A DNA stretch of 64,000 nt from assembly GCA_029624765.1 (NCBI GenBank), contig JARSSO010000055.1:1-64000 (forward strand), read 5' to 3'. Below are positions 56,267 through 64,000 of the stretch, in pieces. Below the pieces are notes generated by a model. The model searched no databases and was not told where the DNA came from. It saw only the letters and a program-made list of their open reading frames with translations. Source of the DNA: Candidatus Contendibacter sp. Its GTDB lineage: Bacteria; Pseudomonadota; Gammaproteobacteria; Competibacterales; Competibacteraceae. How positions within the stretch are numbered: position 1 is the stretch's first letter; each line of letters opens with the position of its first letter. The position numbers were made by a program, and so were the translations under genes.

Positions 56267-56996
56267 GATGGCGGTACGCGCGCGTGGCTGGGTGCTGGAC
56301 CGACAGCCGGCCCCGAAACCGTTCGATTTCCAGGTCATGCCTGGCGAGCTGTGGATGTTGGTGGGCGCGGTGAATTCGGGCCGACGCGAGCTGATTTACA
56401 GTCTGGCCGGGCTGATCGAGCCGCGCGCGGGCCGCCTTGAGTTGTTCGGGCGCGACGTCGCGTCCTTGGGGCCGCGCGCCCGTGCCCACTTGCACTGCCG
56501 GATCGGCGTGGTGCTGGAGCAGCCGGGACTGGTGCCGGCCTGGAGTGTGTTCGAAAATCTGGCGCTGCTGGTGCGCTATCACCGCCTGGCGCCCGGCGGC
56601 GCGGTCGAGGACTACGTGGTGAAGTTCGTGGAGTCTTGCCGGTTGTCGCGCGCGATCCTGGGTCGGCTGGTCAGCGATCTGTCGCCGCTGGAGAGCCAAT
56701 GGATCGGTCTGCTGCGCGCGCTGGTCATCCGGCCGCGTCTGTTGCTGGTCAGCGCCTATCTGCCCCAGGAGACCCTGGTGGCGGGTTATGGCGTGTGGAC
56801 GTTTTTCGCCGAGGTGGTCGCGCCGATGAACATGGCCATCCTGGTGGACGTCGGCCCGCAAGCCTTGCCCATCGGCGCGGAGACGCGCCTGCTGGTCATG
56901 GACGAGGGGACCTTGCTGGCGGCGGGTCGGGCGCGGGAACTGGCGCAACACCCGGACCCGGCGGTTCGAAGCCAGGTCAGGTTCGATCATGCTTGA
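56259..56996 (+). CDS. Degenerate ABC ATPase of the Mla-like transporter
   Basis: 245 residues, ABC fold by overall pattern. Walker A is GAVNSGRRE (36-44), with Arg42 in place of the Lys and Arg43 instead of Ser/Thr. The signature reads LSPLESQW instead of LSGGQ. Walker B ends LLLVSAYL with Ser165 and Ala166 at the Asp and Glu positions. The switch His is absent (ILVDVGPQ). Only the Q-loop Gln (EQPGLVPAWSVFENL) is kept. Such a protein should not hydrolyse ATP. It overlaps the permease by 8 bp and the MCE gene by 8 bp, so the gene is kept in a working operon and is not obviously decaying: the frame is intact. Confidence 0.75.
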   Translation: MAEMAVRARGWVLDRQPAPKPFDFQVMPGELWMLVGAVNSGRRELIYSLAGLIEPRAGRLELFGRDVASLGPRARAHLHCRIGVVLEQPGLVPAWSVFENLALLVRYHRLAPGGAVEDYVVKFVESCRLSRAILGRLVSDLSPLESQWIGLLRALVIRPRLLLVSAYLPQETLVAGYGVWTFFAEVVAPMNMAILVDVGPQALPIGAETRLLVMDEGTLLAAGRARELAQHPDPAVRSQVRFDHA

Positions 56997-58035
56997 AACC
57001 GCCATCGGCGCCCGCTACCGGCGCTATCAGCGCGCGGTCGGCCTGCTGATCCTGGCGACGCTGGGCGTGCTGTTCGTCCTGCTGTGGATGGCCAACCGCC
57101 AACTGGGTTTTTTCAGCCATACCTATCGTCTGCACGGCTTTCTCGACAACGTCCGCAATCTTCGGCAGACCACGCCCGTCACGCTGGCGGGGTTGAAGAT
57201 CGGCGAGGTACGCGATCTGGCCATCACCGATTACAACCAGATCCGCATTGAATTGCTGCTTTACCGCGAATACCAGCCTCGCATCCGCGCGGATTCGACC
57301 GCGCGGATCAAGACCGATGCCCTGGGGAACGCAACCGTCGAACTCAACATGGGCGATCCGGCGCGGCCCGTGTTGGGGGATGACGCGACGATTCCGTTCC
57401 AGCGCGCCCCCGATCTCGAGGCCGTGATGCACCAGGCCCAGGAACAACTGGGGCAGATCGGCGTGGTCCTGGCGAACGTCAAGGCGATCACCGATGAATT
57501 GAAGCGGCCCGAGGGCGCCCTGCTGGGGACCTTGAATACCTTCGCGCAAGTAATGCGGGAGTTGACGCCGCTGTTGCGGAATCTGACGGCCACCAGCCAG
57601 GAGATGAGCCAGTTGGCGGCCGATCTGGCGGTGACCGGCGGGCGGATTCGAGCGGGGCAGGGGGCGCTGGGGGGGCTGACGGACAGCGCCAGCCCACTCT
57701 CCCGCCAGATCGCGGCCAGCGCGCAAAAGCTGCAAGCGATGATGACCGGCCTGGAAGCCCTGGCGGTTCGCTTGCCCGGCTACGGCGAGCGGGTCGAGCG
57801 GATCCTGCGCCAGACCGAGGCGATCACGGCCAAGCTGGCCAAGGCCAGCGCGCAGGTCCCGGACCTGATGGATCGAAGTCGCGGGGTGGCCGAAAGCGTG
57901 GACGAGGTGGTGGATTCAGTCAAGCGTAGCGCCGTGTTGCGCGCCCTGAGCCCGGCCCCGGACGCGCCTGACCGACCATTGCTGGAAGCGCCCCGCGACT
58001 GGGACCCGGCGCCGCCCGGCGCGCCGTTGCCCTAG
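56989..58035 (+). CDS. MlaD-type MCE substrate-binding protein
   Basis: 348 residues. One N-terminal membrane helix (ILATLGVLFVLLWMAN, about residues 22-37) is followed by a single MCE domain (about 42-125, with VRNLRQTTPVTLAGLKIGEV and VELNMGD). A long helical tail (about 140-320) follows, and a Pro-rich end. MlaD of E. coli is about 183 residues, so this protein has a long tail like those of some PqiB or LetB-type MCE proteins that could reach across the periplasm. It overlaps the ATPase gene. Confidence 0.85.
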   Translation: MLETAIGARYRRYQRAVGLLILATLGVLFVLLWMANRQLGFFSHTYRLHGFLDNVRNLRQTTPVTLAGLKIGEVRDLAITDYNQIRIELLLYREYQPRIRADSTARIKTDALGNATVELNMGDPARPVLGDDATIPFQRAPDLEAVMHQAQEQLGQIGVVLANVKAITDELKRPEGALLGTLNTFAQVMRELTPLLRNLTATSQEMSQLAADLAVTGGRIRAGQGALGGLTDSASPLSRQIAASAQKLQAMMTGLEALAVRLPGYGERVERILRQTEAITAKLAKASAQVPDLMDRSRGVAESVDEVVDSVKRSAVLRALSPAPDAPDRPLLEAPRDWDPAPPGAPLP

Positions 58036-58181
58036 ATCGCCGACCGGTTTGATCTGCATTACATTGAAATTCAACCGCTTTTTGAAAGCTCCGGTTTAAT
58101 CGGCACCCAGCAACGTGTTGAATTAACGATAGAATATTTTCAAATCGGTCAGCGTTCTAGGCAGCTTGAGGAGAGGCATTG

Positions 58182-59102
58182 ATGGCTGGGGGGGTGGGCA
58201 GGGTGGCGCGGATGGCCGCGGGGTTGCTGCTGGCGGGGCTGACGGCTTGCGGTGGTCCGGCGCCAACGCCCTTGCAGTCACAATACCAGCGCGAGGCCGA
58301 GCGTGCCCTGCGCTATCGGGCCCGGGGCGAGTTGCCGCGGGCGCTGGCGGCCTGTCAGGAAAGCTTGCGCTGGGCTGAAATCGCCGACGACCGGCCGGGA
58401 ATGCTGACGCAGGAGTTGAATATCGGCGATCTGGCGCTGGCGCTGGGCGACTGGGCGCTGGCGGAACGCAGCTTCCAGCGGGCGCAATCCATGGCGGCGG
58501 CGCTGTCCGATGCGACGGGGGCGTTGCGGGCGCGGCTGGGACTGGCTCAGATCAGCCTGCGGCAAGGCCGGTTCGACGAGGCGCGGCTGGCGTTCCAGCA
58601 GGCGTCGGACGAGGCGCGGGGGCGGGATGTCGCCGCCGAAGTGGTGGCGCTGAACGGCCTGGGGCTGACGTATCGGGCGCTGGGGGAAACGTCGGCGGGG
58701 GGAGCGGCCCTGGCCGAGGCCGAATCGTTGGCCCGCGCTCATGGCGATTGGCGTCTGCTGGCCGCGACACTGGCGAATCGAGCGGCTTTGGCGTTGCGGG
58801 CGGGTGAGGTGGAATCCGCGGAACGGTCGCTGGAGGAAGCCGTCGATCTGGATCGCGCCGTCGAAAATCTGCCGGGGTTGGCCCACGATTTGCTACTCTT
58901 GGCGCAGGTACGGCGACAACAGGGCAGAGCGCCCGCTGCCCAGGAGCTGGCCCGGCGGGCGAGAGTGATTCTTCAGCATACCGGTCAGCACCCTCGACCG
59001 TCCGGCGCGGCCGAAAGTCCGGCCACCGGGAGCGTAAATCCTGGTGCGCGTTTGCGGCGGGCGGGATTAAAATCAGCCAAACGGAATGGTTCATCCAATT
59101 GA
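58182..59102 (+). CDS. TPR-repeat lipoprotein
   Basis: 306 residues, ATG at 58182 behind GAGGAGAGG. The signal sequence ends in the lipobox LTAC (cysteine at about 24). At least five tetratricopeptide-like repeats follow (about residues 35-250), for example YRARGELPRALAACQESLRW and LRQGRFDEARLAFQQASDEA. It should be an outer-membrane or periplasmic scaffold. The 146 bp before it are markedly AT-rich and include TAGAAT at 58130, so it may start a separate transcript that includes the kinase 91 bp downstream. Confidence 0.8.
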   Translation: MAGGVGRVARMAAGLLLAGLTACGGPAPTPLQSQYQREAERALRYRARGELPRALAACQESLRWAEIADDRPGMLTQELNIGDLALALGDWALAERSFQRAQSMAAALSDATGALRARLGLAQISLRQGRFDEARLAFQQASDEARGRDVAAEVVALNGLGLTYRALGETSAGGAALAEAESLARAHGDWRLLAATLANRAALALRAGEVESAERSLEEAVDLDRAVENLPGLAHDLLLLAQVRRQQGRAPAAQELARRARVILQHTGQHPRPSGAAESPATGSVNPGARLRRAGLKSAKRNGSSN

Positions 59103-59193
59103 GAACGTCATCCGGGTTGCCGGATGTTCGGAACGATCGCAGGACATGGGTAGCCCTTGCCGACCATGCCTACCGGCGTCACGATGGGAAGTC

Positions 59194-61194
59194 ATGAACA
59201 AGAAATCCAACACGCTGCCAGTCGGTTATCGTCTGCATCAGTACCGCGTCGAGGCGGTGCTGGGCGCGGGCGGGTTTGGCATCACCTACAAGGCGGTGCA
59301 CGAGGCTTTGCAAACCCGGGCGGCCATCAAGGAATACTTTCCGGTGGAGTGGTCCTATCGGGATCGCGACGACGTCAACGTCCTGGCCAATACCCAGGGG
59401 GCGTTGCCGACTTCCGAGGCCGGCGAGGATGTCTGCTATACCTGGGGCCTGGAACGGTTTCTCAACGAAGCCCGTATCCTGGCCCAGGTGAATCATCCGG
59501 GCGTGGTGCGGGTGCGGGATTTTTTCGAGGCCAACGGCACCGCCTACATCGTCATGGACTACGAGGACGGCGAGCCGCTCAGTCAGATGCTGCAACGGGA
59601 GAGAACCCTGTCGGAGGAGCAGATTCGCCGGCTGCTCGGCGACGTGCTGCCGGCCTTGGAAGCGGTGCATGCGCAGGGTTATCTGCACCGCGACCTCAAA
59701 CCCGCCAATCTCTATCGCCGTTCGGATGGCCGGACCATTCTGATCGATTTCGGCGCGGCCCGGCAGGCGCTGGGCCGCCGCAGCAAGAGTGTCACCAGCG
59801 TGTTCTCGCCCGGCTATTCGCCGATCGAGCAATATCTGGTCGATGGCAAGGGCTACGGTCCCTGGACCGACATCTACGCCGTGGGCGCGGTGCTTTATCA
59901 TTGCGTGACGGGCGTGGCGCCGATCGAAGCGCCGGCCCGGGTTCTCGACGACCCGATCAAGCCCGCCGCGGTGGTCGCGGCCGGTCGCTATGGTCCGGCG
60001 CTGTTGCGGCTGGTGGATCGTTCGATGGCGGTTCGACCCGAAAAACGTTTCCAGTCGGTCGCCGAGATGCGGGAGGCGCTGAACGCGCCGGACCTGCCAA
60101 GTCCGCCACCGCCGGTCCAGCCGGACGAGGACGACGGCAACCGCACGGTCAAGTGGGAGTCGCCCTGGCGCTCGGTTTCGCATCCAAGCGGGGAGAGGCC
60201 GCGCCTGGCGATCGTCGAGCCACCCAAGCCGCCGCCCACTGACGACACCCCGAAGCCTCCGTGGTTGAACTGGCGCCGGGGCGCGGCGATTTTGGCGGTG
60301 GTCGCGGTGTTGGCCGGCGGTGTGGAGATCGCCCGGCGCCTGATTTGGCCGTCGAATGGTTCTTCCCCCCCAACGGAGCCGATTACGCCGCCCCAGCCGC
60401 CGGAGCCGCCCAAACCGCCGCCGCCCCAGCCCGGTCAAAATTACACCGAGCCGACCACCGGCATGGAATTTGTCTGGATTCCCCAAGGTTGTTTTGCCAT
60501 GGGCAGTCCGGAAACGGAAAAGGGTCGTAGCACCAACGAAACACCGCATCGCGTTTGTTTGCAGGGATTCTGGATGGGTAAATATGAAGTGACCAACGCT
60601 CAGTATCAGCGTTTCGAGTCCGGTCATGACAGTGGATTCTATGAATCCTACAACTTGAACGGTCCCGATCAACCGGTGGTGCGGGTAAGCTGGCAGGAGG
60701 CGATGGCTTACGCCGGCTGGCTGTCGGATAAGGCTGGCTTGCGGTTCCGCTTGCCGACCGAGGCGGAATGGGAATACGCGGCGCGAGCGGGCAGCGCCCT
60801 GTACCGTCCCTGGGGAGACGATCCCAATCAGGCTTGCCGCTACGCCAATATCTACGACGAGACCGCGCGCAAGACCAAGCCGCTGCCCTGGGCCAACTAT
60901 CCCTGCGAGGATGGCCAGGCGGTGGTCGCGCCGGTGGGCAAGTACTTGCCCAACAAGTTTGGTCTGTACGACATGATAGGCAACGTCGCCGAATGGACCT
61001 GTTCCGAATACGACAGCGCCTACGCCGGCGGCGAGACCCGATGCGCCGATCCGAACGCGGCCGGTGGACGACGGGTCTTGCGCGGTGGTTCCTGGACCGA
61101 ATTCCCGGAATTGCTGCGGTTCGCTTACCGATTCCCTACCGTGCCGGGAAACCGAAAGTTCGATTACGGATTCCGCCTGGTGCTGGCGCCATGA
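59194..61194 (+). CDS. Transmembrane Ser/Thr kinase with SUMF1-like domain
   Basis: 666 residues from the ATG at 59194. The kinase domain (about residues 8-290) is complete: VLGAGGFGITYK, Lys46 in AAIKEYFP, HRDLKPANLY (Asp167), DFGAAR (Asp185). A Pro-rich juxtamembrane segment leads to one helix (about 362-384) and a C-terminal SUMF1-like domain (about 423-666, GMEFVWIPQGCFAMGS to RGGSWTEFPELL). The paired Cys of authentic formylglycine-generating enzymes are missing after RGGSW. It is the live counterpart of the pseudokinase at 52.7 kb and overlaps the next gene if that gene uses its first ATG. Confidence 0.9.
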   Translation: MNKKSNTLPVGYRLHQYRVEAVLGAGGFGITYKAVHEALQTRAAIKEYFPVEWSYRDRDDVNVLANTQGALPTSEAGEDVCYTWGLERFLNEARILAQVNHPGVVRVRDFFEANGTAYIVMDYEDGEPLSQMLQRERTLSEEQIRRLLGDVLPALEAVHAQGYLHRDLKPANLYRRSDGRTILIDFGAARQALGRRSKSVTSVFSPGYSPIEQYLVDGKGYGPWTDIYAVGAVLYHCVTGVAPIEAPARVLDDPIKPAAVVAAGRYGPALLRLVDRSMAVRPEKRFQSVAEMREALNAPDLPSPPPPVQPDEDDGNRTVKWESPWRSVSHPSGERPRLAIVEPPKPPPTDDTPKPPWLNWRRGAAILAVVAVLAGGVEIARRLIWPSNGSSPPTEPITPPQPPEPPKPPPPQPGQNYTEPTTGMEFVWIPQGCFAMGSPETEKGRSTNETPHRVCLQGFWMGKYEVTNAQYQRFESGHDSGFYESYNLNGPDQPVVRVSWQEAMAYAGWLSDKAGLRFRLPTEAEWEYAARAGSALYRPWGDDPNQACRYANIYDETARKTKPLPWANYPCEDGQAVVAPVGKYLPNKFGLYDMIGNVAEWTCSEYDSAYAGGETRCADPNAAGGRRVLRGGSWTEFPELLRFAYRFPTVPGNRKFDYGFRLVLAP

Positions 61195-61226
61195 ACTCGC
61201 CGGTAACGTTTGTTGGAGAGTGGGGT

Positions 61227-64000
61227 ATGGGGAAAATCCTGCTGAGGGTATGGGGATTGCTGCTGGGGCTGGCGGTCGCGTTCTGGCTGCCGGTCGAGCC
61301 GGCGCGCGCGTCGGGCGCCGTGCCCGAGGCGCGAATGACGGCGGCGGTCGTCGAATTCCAGGTGCGGGGCGGTCTCGACGAGCAGTCCGGCGCCATCATC
61401 GCCGATCAGATGATGGCGGCCATCGCCAATACCGGCCGGTTCGTGCTGCGAGACCGCCTGCCGCTGTCGGCGGCGGCCAAGATCGCCAAGGCCAGCGAGC
61501 TGGGCGAAACCGGTCTGCTCGATCCCAAGACCGCCGCTGAATTGGGTCGGTTGTACGGTCTGGACGCGGTGGTGACCGGTGGGGTTTACAAACTGGGAGA
61601 CCTCATCACCGTCACCGCGCGCCTGATCGATACCCGGAATGCGTCGTTGCTGCGCAGCGGCCAGATTCAGGGCAAGGACATCGACACCATCCAGATCAAG
61701 ATCAACGAATTGGCGACGATGATCACGGCCCCGCCGGACGCCCCCAAGCTTTATGCGCTGACCGTCAAGACCGATCCGGCCGACACCGTCGTCCGGTTGT
61801 TGAACAGCCCCAAGCCGTATCAGCCCGGGATTCAGTTGGCGACCGGAGAATACGAAATCGAAGTGACCCGATCCGGCTATGTGACGCGCAAGGAAAAGTT
61901 GCGGATCGCCGACCGCGATCTGACGGCGAACGTCGCGCTGGAAAGGGCCAAGTACGGTCTGACGATCCGGCCGGAGCCGGCGGACGCGCAGGTTCGGCTG
62001 CTCAACAGCCCAACGGGCTATCAACCCGGTGTGGCGCTGACGCCGGGAGACTACGAAGTCGAGGTGGCGCGCGAAGGCTATGTGGCCCGTAAATTCCCGG
62101 TGCGGATCGTGGATGGCGATGTGGCGGTGCAGGTGACACTGCAGAAGGTGCCCCCACCTCCGCCACCTTCCCAGTATCGGTTGACCGTGCTGCCCGATCC
62201 CCCGCAGGCCACGGTGCGGCTACTGAACTCGCGGACGCCTTATCAGGCTGGCGTGCAATTGCCGCCGGGGGAATATCAGATTGAAGTTACCCTGGACGGC
62301 TATGAACCAAGCCGGATTCCGGTGCGGATCGCCAGCAGTGACGTGATGTTGCCGGTCGGGCTGAAGAAAATCGAACGACCGGTCGCCTATCGCCTGACCG
62401 TGCAGCCCGACCCCGCGACCGCCCAGGTGCGGCTGGTGGATTCCAGCGCGGTGTACCAGCCTGGCGTGCAATTAACGCCAGGTCGCTACACGGTTGAAGT
62501 GACCCAGGCCGGCTACGAGCCAGCTTGGGTGACCGTGCAAATCGCCGATAGCGATGTGATGACGCCGGTCAAACTGACCCGGAAGGCTGAGAAACCGCCC
62601 AAGCCATCGTCGTATCGGTTGACGGTGCATGCCGATCCCGCCGATGCCCGGGTCAGGCTGTTGAACACCAAGACCGCCTATCAACCGGGCGTGGCGCTGG
62701 CGCCGGGCAATTATACGGTCGAAGTATCCCAGCAAGGATACGAAACCAAGCAAATTCCGATACGGATCGCCGACAGTGACGTAACGGTGCCGATCACGTT
62801 GGCCAGGGAAGCCAAGCCCGAACAGTACCGGCTGACGGTGCAGACCGATCCGCCGGGCGCGCAAGTGCGGTTGCGGGGAACCAAGACCGGTTACCGGCCG
62901 GGGGTAACGTTGCCGCCGGGTTCGTACACGGTCGAAGTCTCCCAGTCGGGTTACGAGACGAAACAGGTTTCGGCGCGGATCGTGGATGGCGACGTGACGA
63001 TTCCAGTGACGCTGGTCAAGGCGGCCGAACCCACGCAGTACCGGTTGACGGTACAGACCGATCCGCCGGGCGCGCAAGTGCGGTTGCGGGGGACCAAGAC
63101 CGGTTACCGGCCGGGGGTAACGTTGCCGCCGGGTTCGTACACGGTCGAAGTCTCCCAGTCGGGTTACGAGACGAAACAGGTTTCGGCGCGGATCGTGGAT
63201 GGCGACGTGACGATTCCAGTGACGCTGGTCAAGGCGGCCGAACCCACGCAGTACCGGTTGACGGTACAGACCGATCCGCCGGGCGCGCAAGTGCGGTTGC
63301 GGGGGACCAAGACCGGTTACCGGCCGGGGGTAACGTTGCCGCCGGGTTCGTACACGGTCGAAGTCTCCCAGTCGGGTTACGAGACGAAACAGGTTTCGGC
63401 GCGGATCGTGGATGGCGACGTGACGCTGCCGGTGACGCTGACCCGGCAAGTCGAGCCGACGCAATACCGCTTGACGGTGCGCGTCAATCCGGCCGATGCC
63501 CGGGTGCGGCTGGTGAATTCGTCGTTTACCTATCGTCCCGGCGTACCGTTGCCGCCGGGTAGTTACGTCGTCGAAGTGACCGGACGCGGTTATGAAACGA
63601 AACGCGAGTCGGTACGGATCGTGGATGGCGACGTGACGCTGCCGGTCGAACTGGAGAGGAGTGCGACCGCGACCGCGCCGTCGGCCCCCTCGGCGCCAAC
63701 CCGTCCCGGCGAATGGCGAATCAGCGCCGTGCAACCCGACAGTTCACTGGATGGTCCGGACCGGTCCGAGTTCATGCGGGTCTTCGGTGGCTATGTCGGG
63801 CGGACGGTGACGCGCGATACCCTGCTCGATGGCGCGCTGCGGTTTTACCAGTCCACGGGGGTTACGCTTGGGTTTGCGGTGCGGACCAGCGCTTCGGGAA
63901 CCGCCGAGTTGTCCGGACGGGTAGCCAGGCGGGTTCGACGCACCTACGAGAGCAACATTCCGATCCTGACCCGCAGCCAACTTGAGAGTTCCGGCTTTGG
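61227..64000 (+). CDS. CsgG-like protein with nine PEGA repeats, continues past the window
   Basis: Open to the window edge, at least 924 residues. The ATG at 61227 has GGAGAG 6 nt upstream and begins a signal peptide (MGKILLRVWGLLLGLAVAFW). An ATG at 61191 overlaps the kinase stop and is an alternative. After the signal, residues about 33-165 resemble the CsgG/FlgO-like fold (MTAAVVEFQV, ELGRLYGLDAVVTGG, LITVTARLIDTRNA). Nine PEGA modules of about 71 residues follow (about 174-815), typified by YRLTVQTDPPGAQVRL and TLPPGSYTVEVSQSGYETKQ. Three are nearly identical in DNA. After them comes a Pro/Ala linker and the start of an unknown domain (FMRVFGGYVGRTVTRDTLL). PEGA domains are envelope modules often tied to kinases. 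The C-terminus is outside the window. Confidence 0.82.
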   Translation, partial: MGKILLRVWGLLLGLAVAFWLPVEPARASGAVPEARMTAAVVEFQVRGGLDEQSGAIIADQMMAAIANTGRFVLRDRLPLSAAAKIAKASELGETGLLDPKTAAELGRLYGLDAVVTGGVYKLGDLITVTARLIDTRNASLLRSGQIQGKDIDTIQIKINELATMITAPPDAPKLYALTVKTDPADTVVRLLNSPKPYQPGIQLATGEYEIEVTRSGYVTRKEKLRIADRDLTANVALERAKYGLTIRPEPADAQVRLLNSPTGYQPGVALTPGDYEVEVAREGYVARKFPVRIVDGDVAVQVTLQKVPPPPPPSQYRLTVLPDPPQATVRLLNSRTPYQAGVQLPPGEYQIEVTLDGYEPSRIPVRIASSDVMLPVGLKKIERPVAYRLTVQPDPATAQVRLVDSSAVYQPGVQLTPGRYTVEVTQAGYEPAWVTVQIADSDVMTPVKLTRKAEKPPKPSSYRLTVHADPADARVRLLNTKTAYQPGVALAPGNYTVEVSQQGYETKQIPIRIADSDVTVPITLAREAKPEQYRLTVQTDPPGAQVRLRGTKTGYRPGVTLPPGSYTVEVSQSGYETKQVSARIVDGDVTIPVTLVKAAEPTQYRLTVQTDPPGAQVRLRGTKTGYRPGVTLPPGSYTVEVSQSGYETKQVSARIVDGDVTIPVTLVKAAEPTQYRLTVQTDPPGAQVRLRGTKTGYRPGVTLPPGSYTVEVSQSGYETKQVSARIVDGDVTLPVTLTRQVEPTQYRLTVRVNPADARVRLVNSSFTYRPGVPLPPGSYVVEVTGRGYETKRESVRIVDGDVTLPVELERSATATAPSAPSAPTRPGEWRISAVQPDSSLDGPDRSEFMRVFGGYVGRTVTRDTLLDGALRFYQSTGVTLGFAVRTSASGTAELSGRVARRVRRTYESNIPILTRSQLESSGF
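62823..63461 (+). repeat. Three tandem near-identical 213-bp units inside the PEGA gene
   Basis: Units begin with CAGTACCGG at 62823, 63036 and 63249, each 213 bp (71 codons). Units 1 and 2 differ at about three positions in the first 60 bp and otherwise agree. Units 2 and 3 differ only near their ends. The flanking PEGA modules are clearly more diverged, so this array arose by recent duplication and may vary in copy number between strains. Confidence 0.9.

Noticed and set aside
62823..63461. CRISPR-like array
   Set aside because: Units are contiguous without spacers, 213 bp long and in frame within one coding sequence.
62472..63734. 420-residue repeat protein on the minus strand
   Set aside because: Its repeats are only the reverse complement of the PEGA units; the plus-strand frame continues from a clear signal peptide through the same DNA.

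Overview
The window is about 64 kb of GC-rich DNA whose gene content and order point to a gammaproteobacterium: clpS-clpA facing infA, mreBCD-mrdA-rodA-mltB-rlpA-dacA-ybeD-lipB-lipA in one run, and GatCAB. The mix of LuxC/LuxE-like genes, a gingipain-like peptidase and SUMF1-type kinase fusions resembles what I would expect of the Competibacter/Contendobacter group. That placement is inference and no lineage marker settles it.

Layout. 1-5.0 kb: the 5' part of an Rpn-type nuclease gene running off the left edge, then a large secreted C25 (gingipain-like) protease. 5.0-7.3 kb: a terminator and a REP-like pair, alanine dehydrogenase, a small insertion-sequence relic with perfect 21-bp inverted ends, and infA. 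7.3-21.4 kb, minus strand: clpSA, then the cell-elongation and lipoate run from mreB to lipA. 21.5-24.8 kb: gatCAB. 24.8-28.7 kb: accessory genes (AAA ATPase-nuclease, F420-type oxidoreductase, a VWA-protein gene with its middle deleted, a small PH-like membrane protein) and palindromic repeats.

28.8-35.3 kb, minus strand: a four-gene metal-efflux type operon (RND pump, His-rich periplasmic protein, adaptor, small membrane protein). 35.4-44.1 kb, minus strand: the most unusual block, a tightly overlapping operon of TetR regulator, APC permease, LuxE-like ligase, a LuxC reductase fused to an adenylate-forming domain, a third adenylate-forming enzyme, and an anti-sigma-like/GNAT fusion. It looks like a complete carboxylate-activation and reduction pathway with no luciferase genes. 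44.2-47.8 kb: a TerY-P triad (kinase with HhH, PP2C phosphatase, VWA protein). 47.8-51.1 kb: vapBC, pgi, an unlisted entericidin-like lipoprotein and a YdcH-like protein.

51.2-64.0 kb: an envelope-signalling island. A small membrane protein and a PP2C phosphatase run leftward. Running rightward are a pseudokinase with a SUMF1-like domain, a Mla-type transporter whose ATPase has lost every catalytic motif, a TPR lipoprotein, an intact kinase with the same SUMF1-like domain, and a CsgG-like protein with nine PEGA repeats that continues past the right edge. The pairing of dead and live versions of these enzymes suggests a phospho-regulated envelope system that I do not recognise as described.

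No tRNA, rRNA or CRISPR array was seen.
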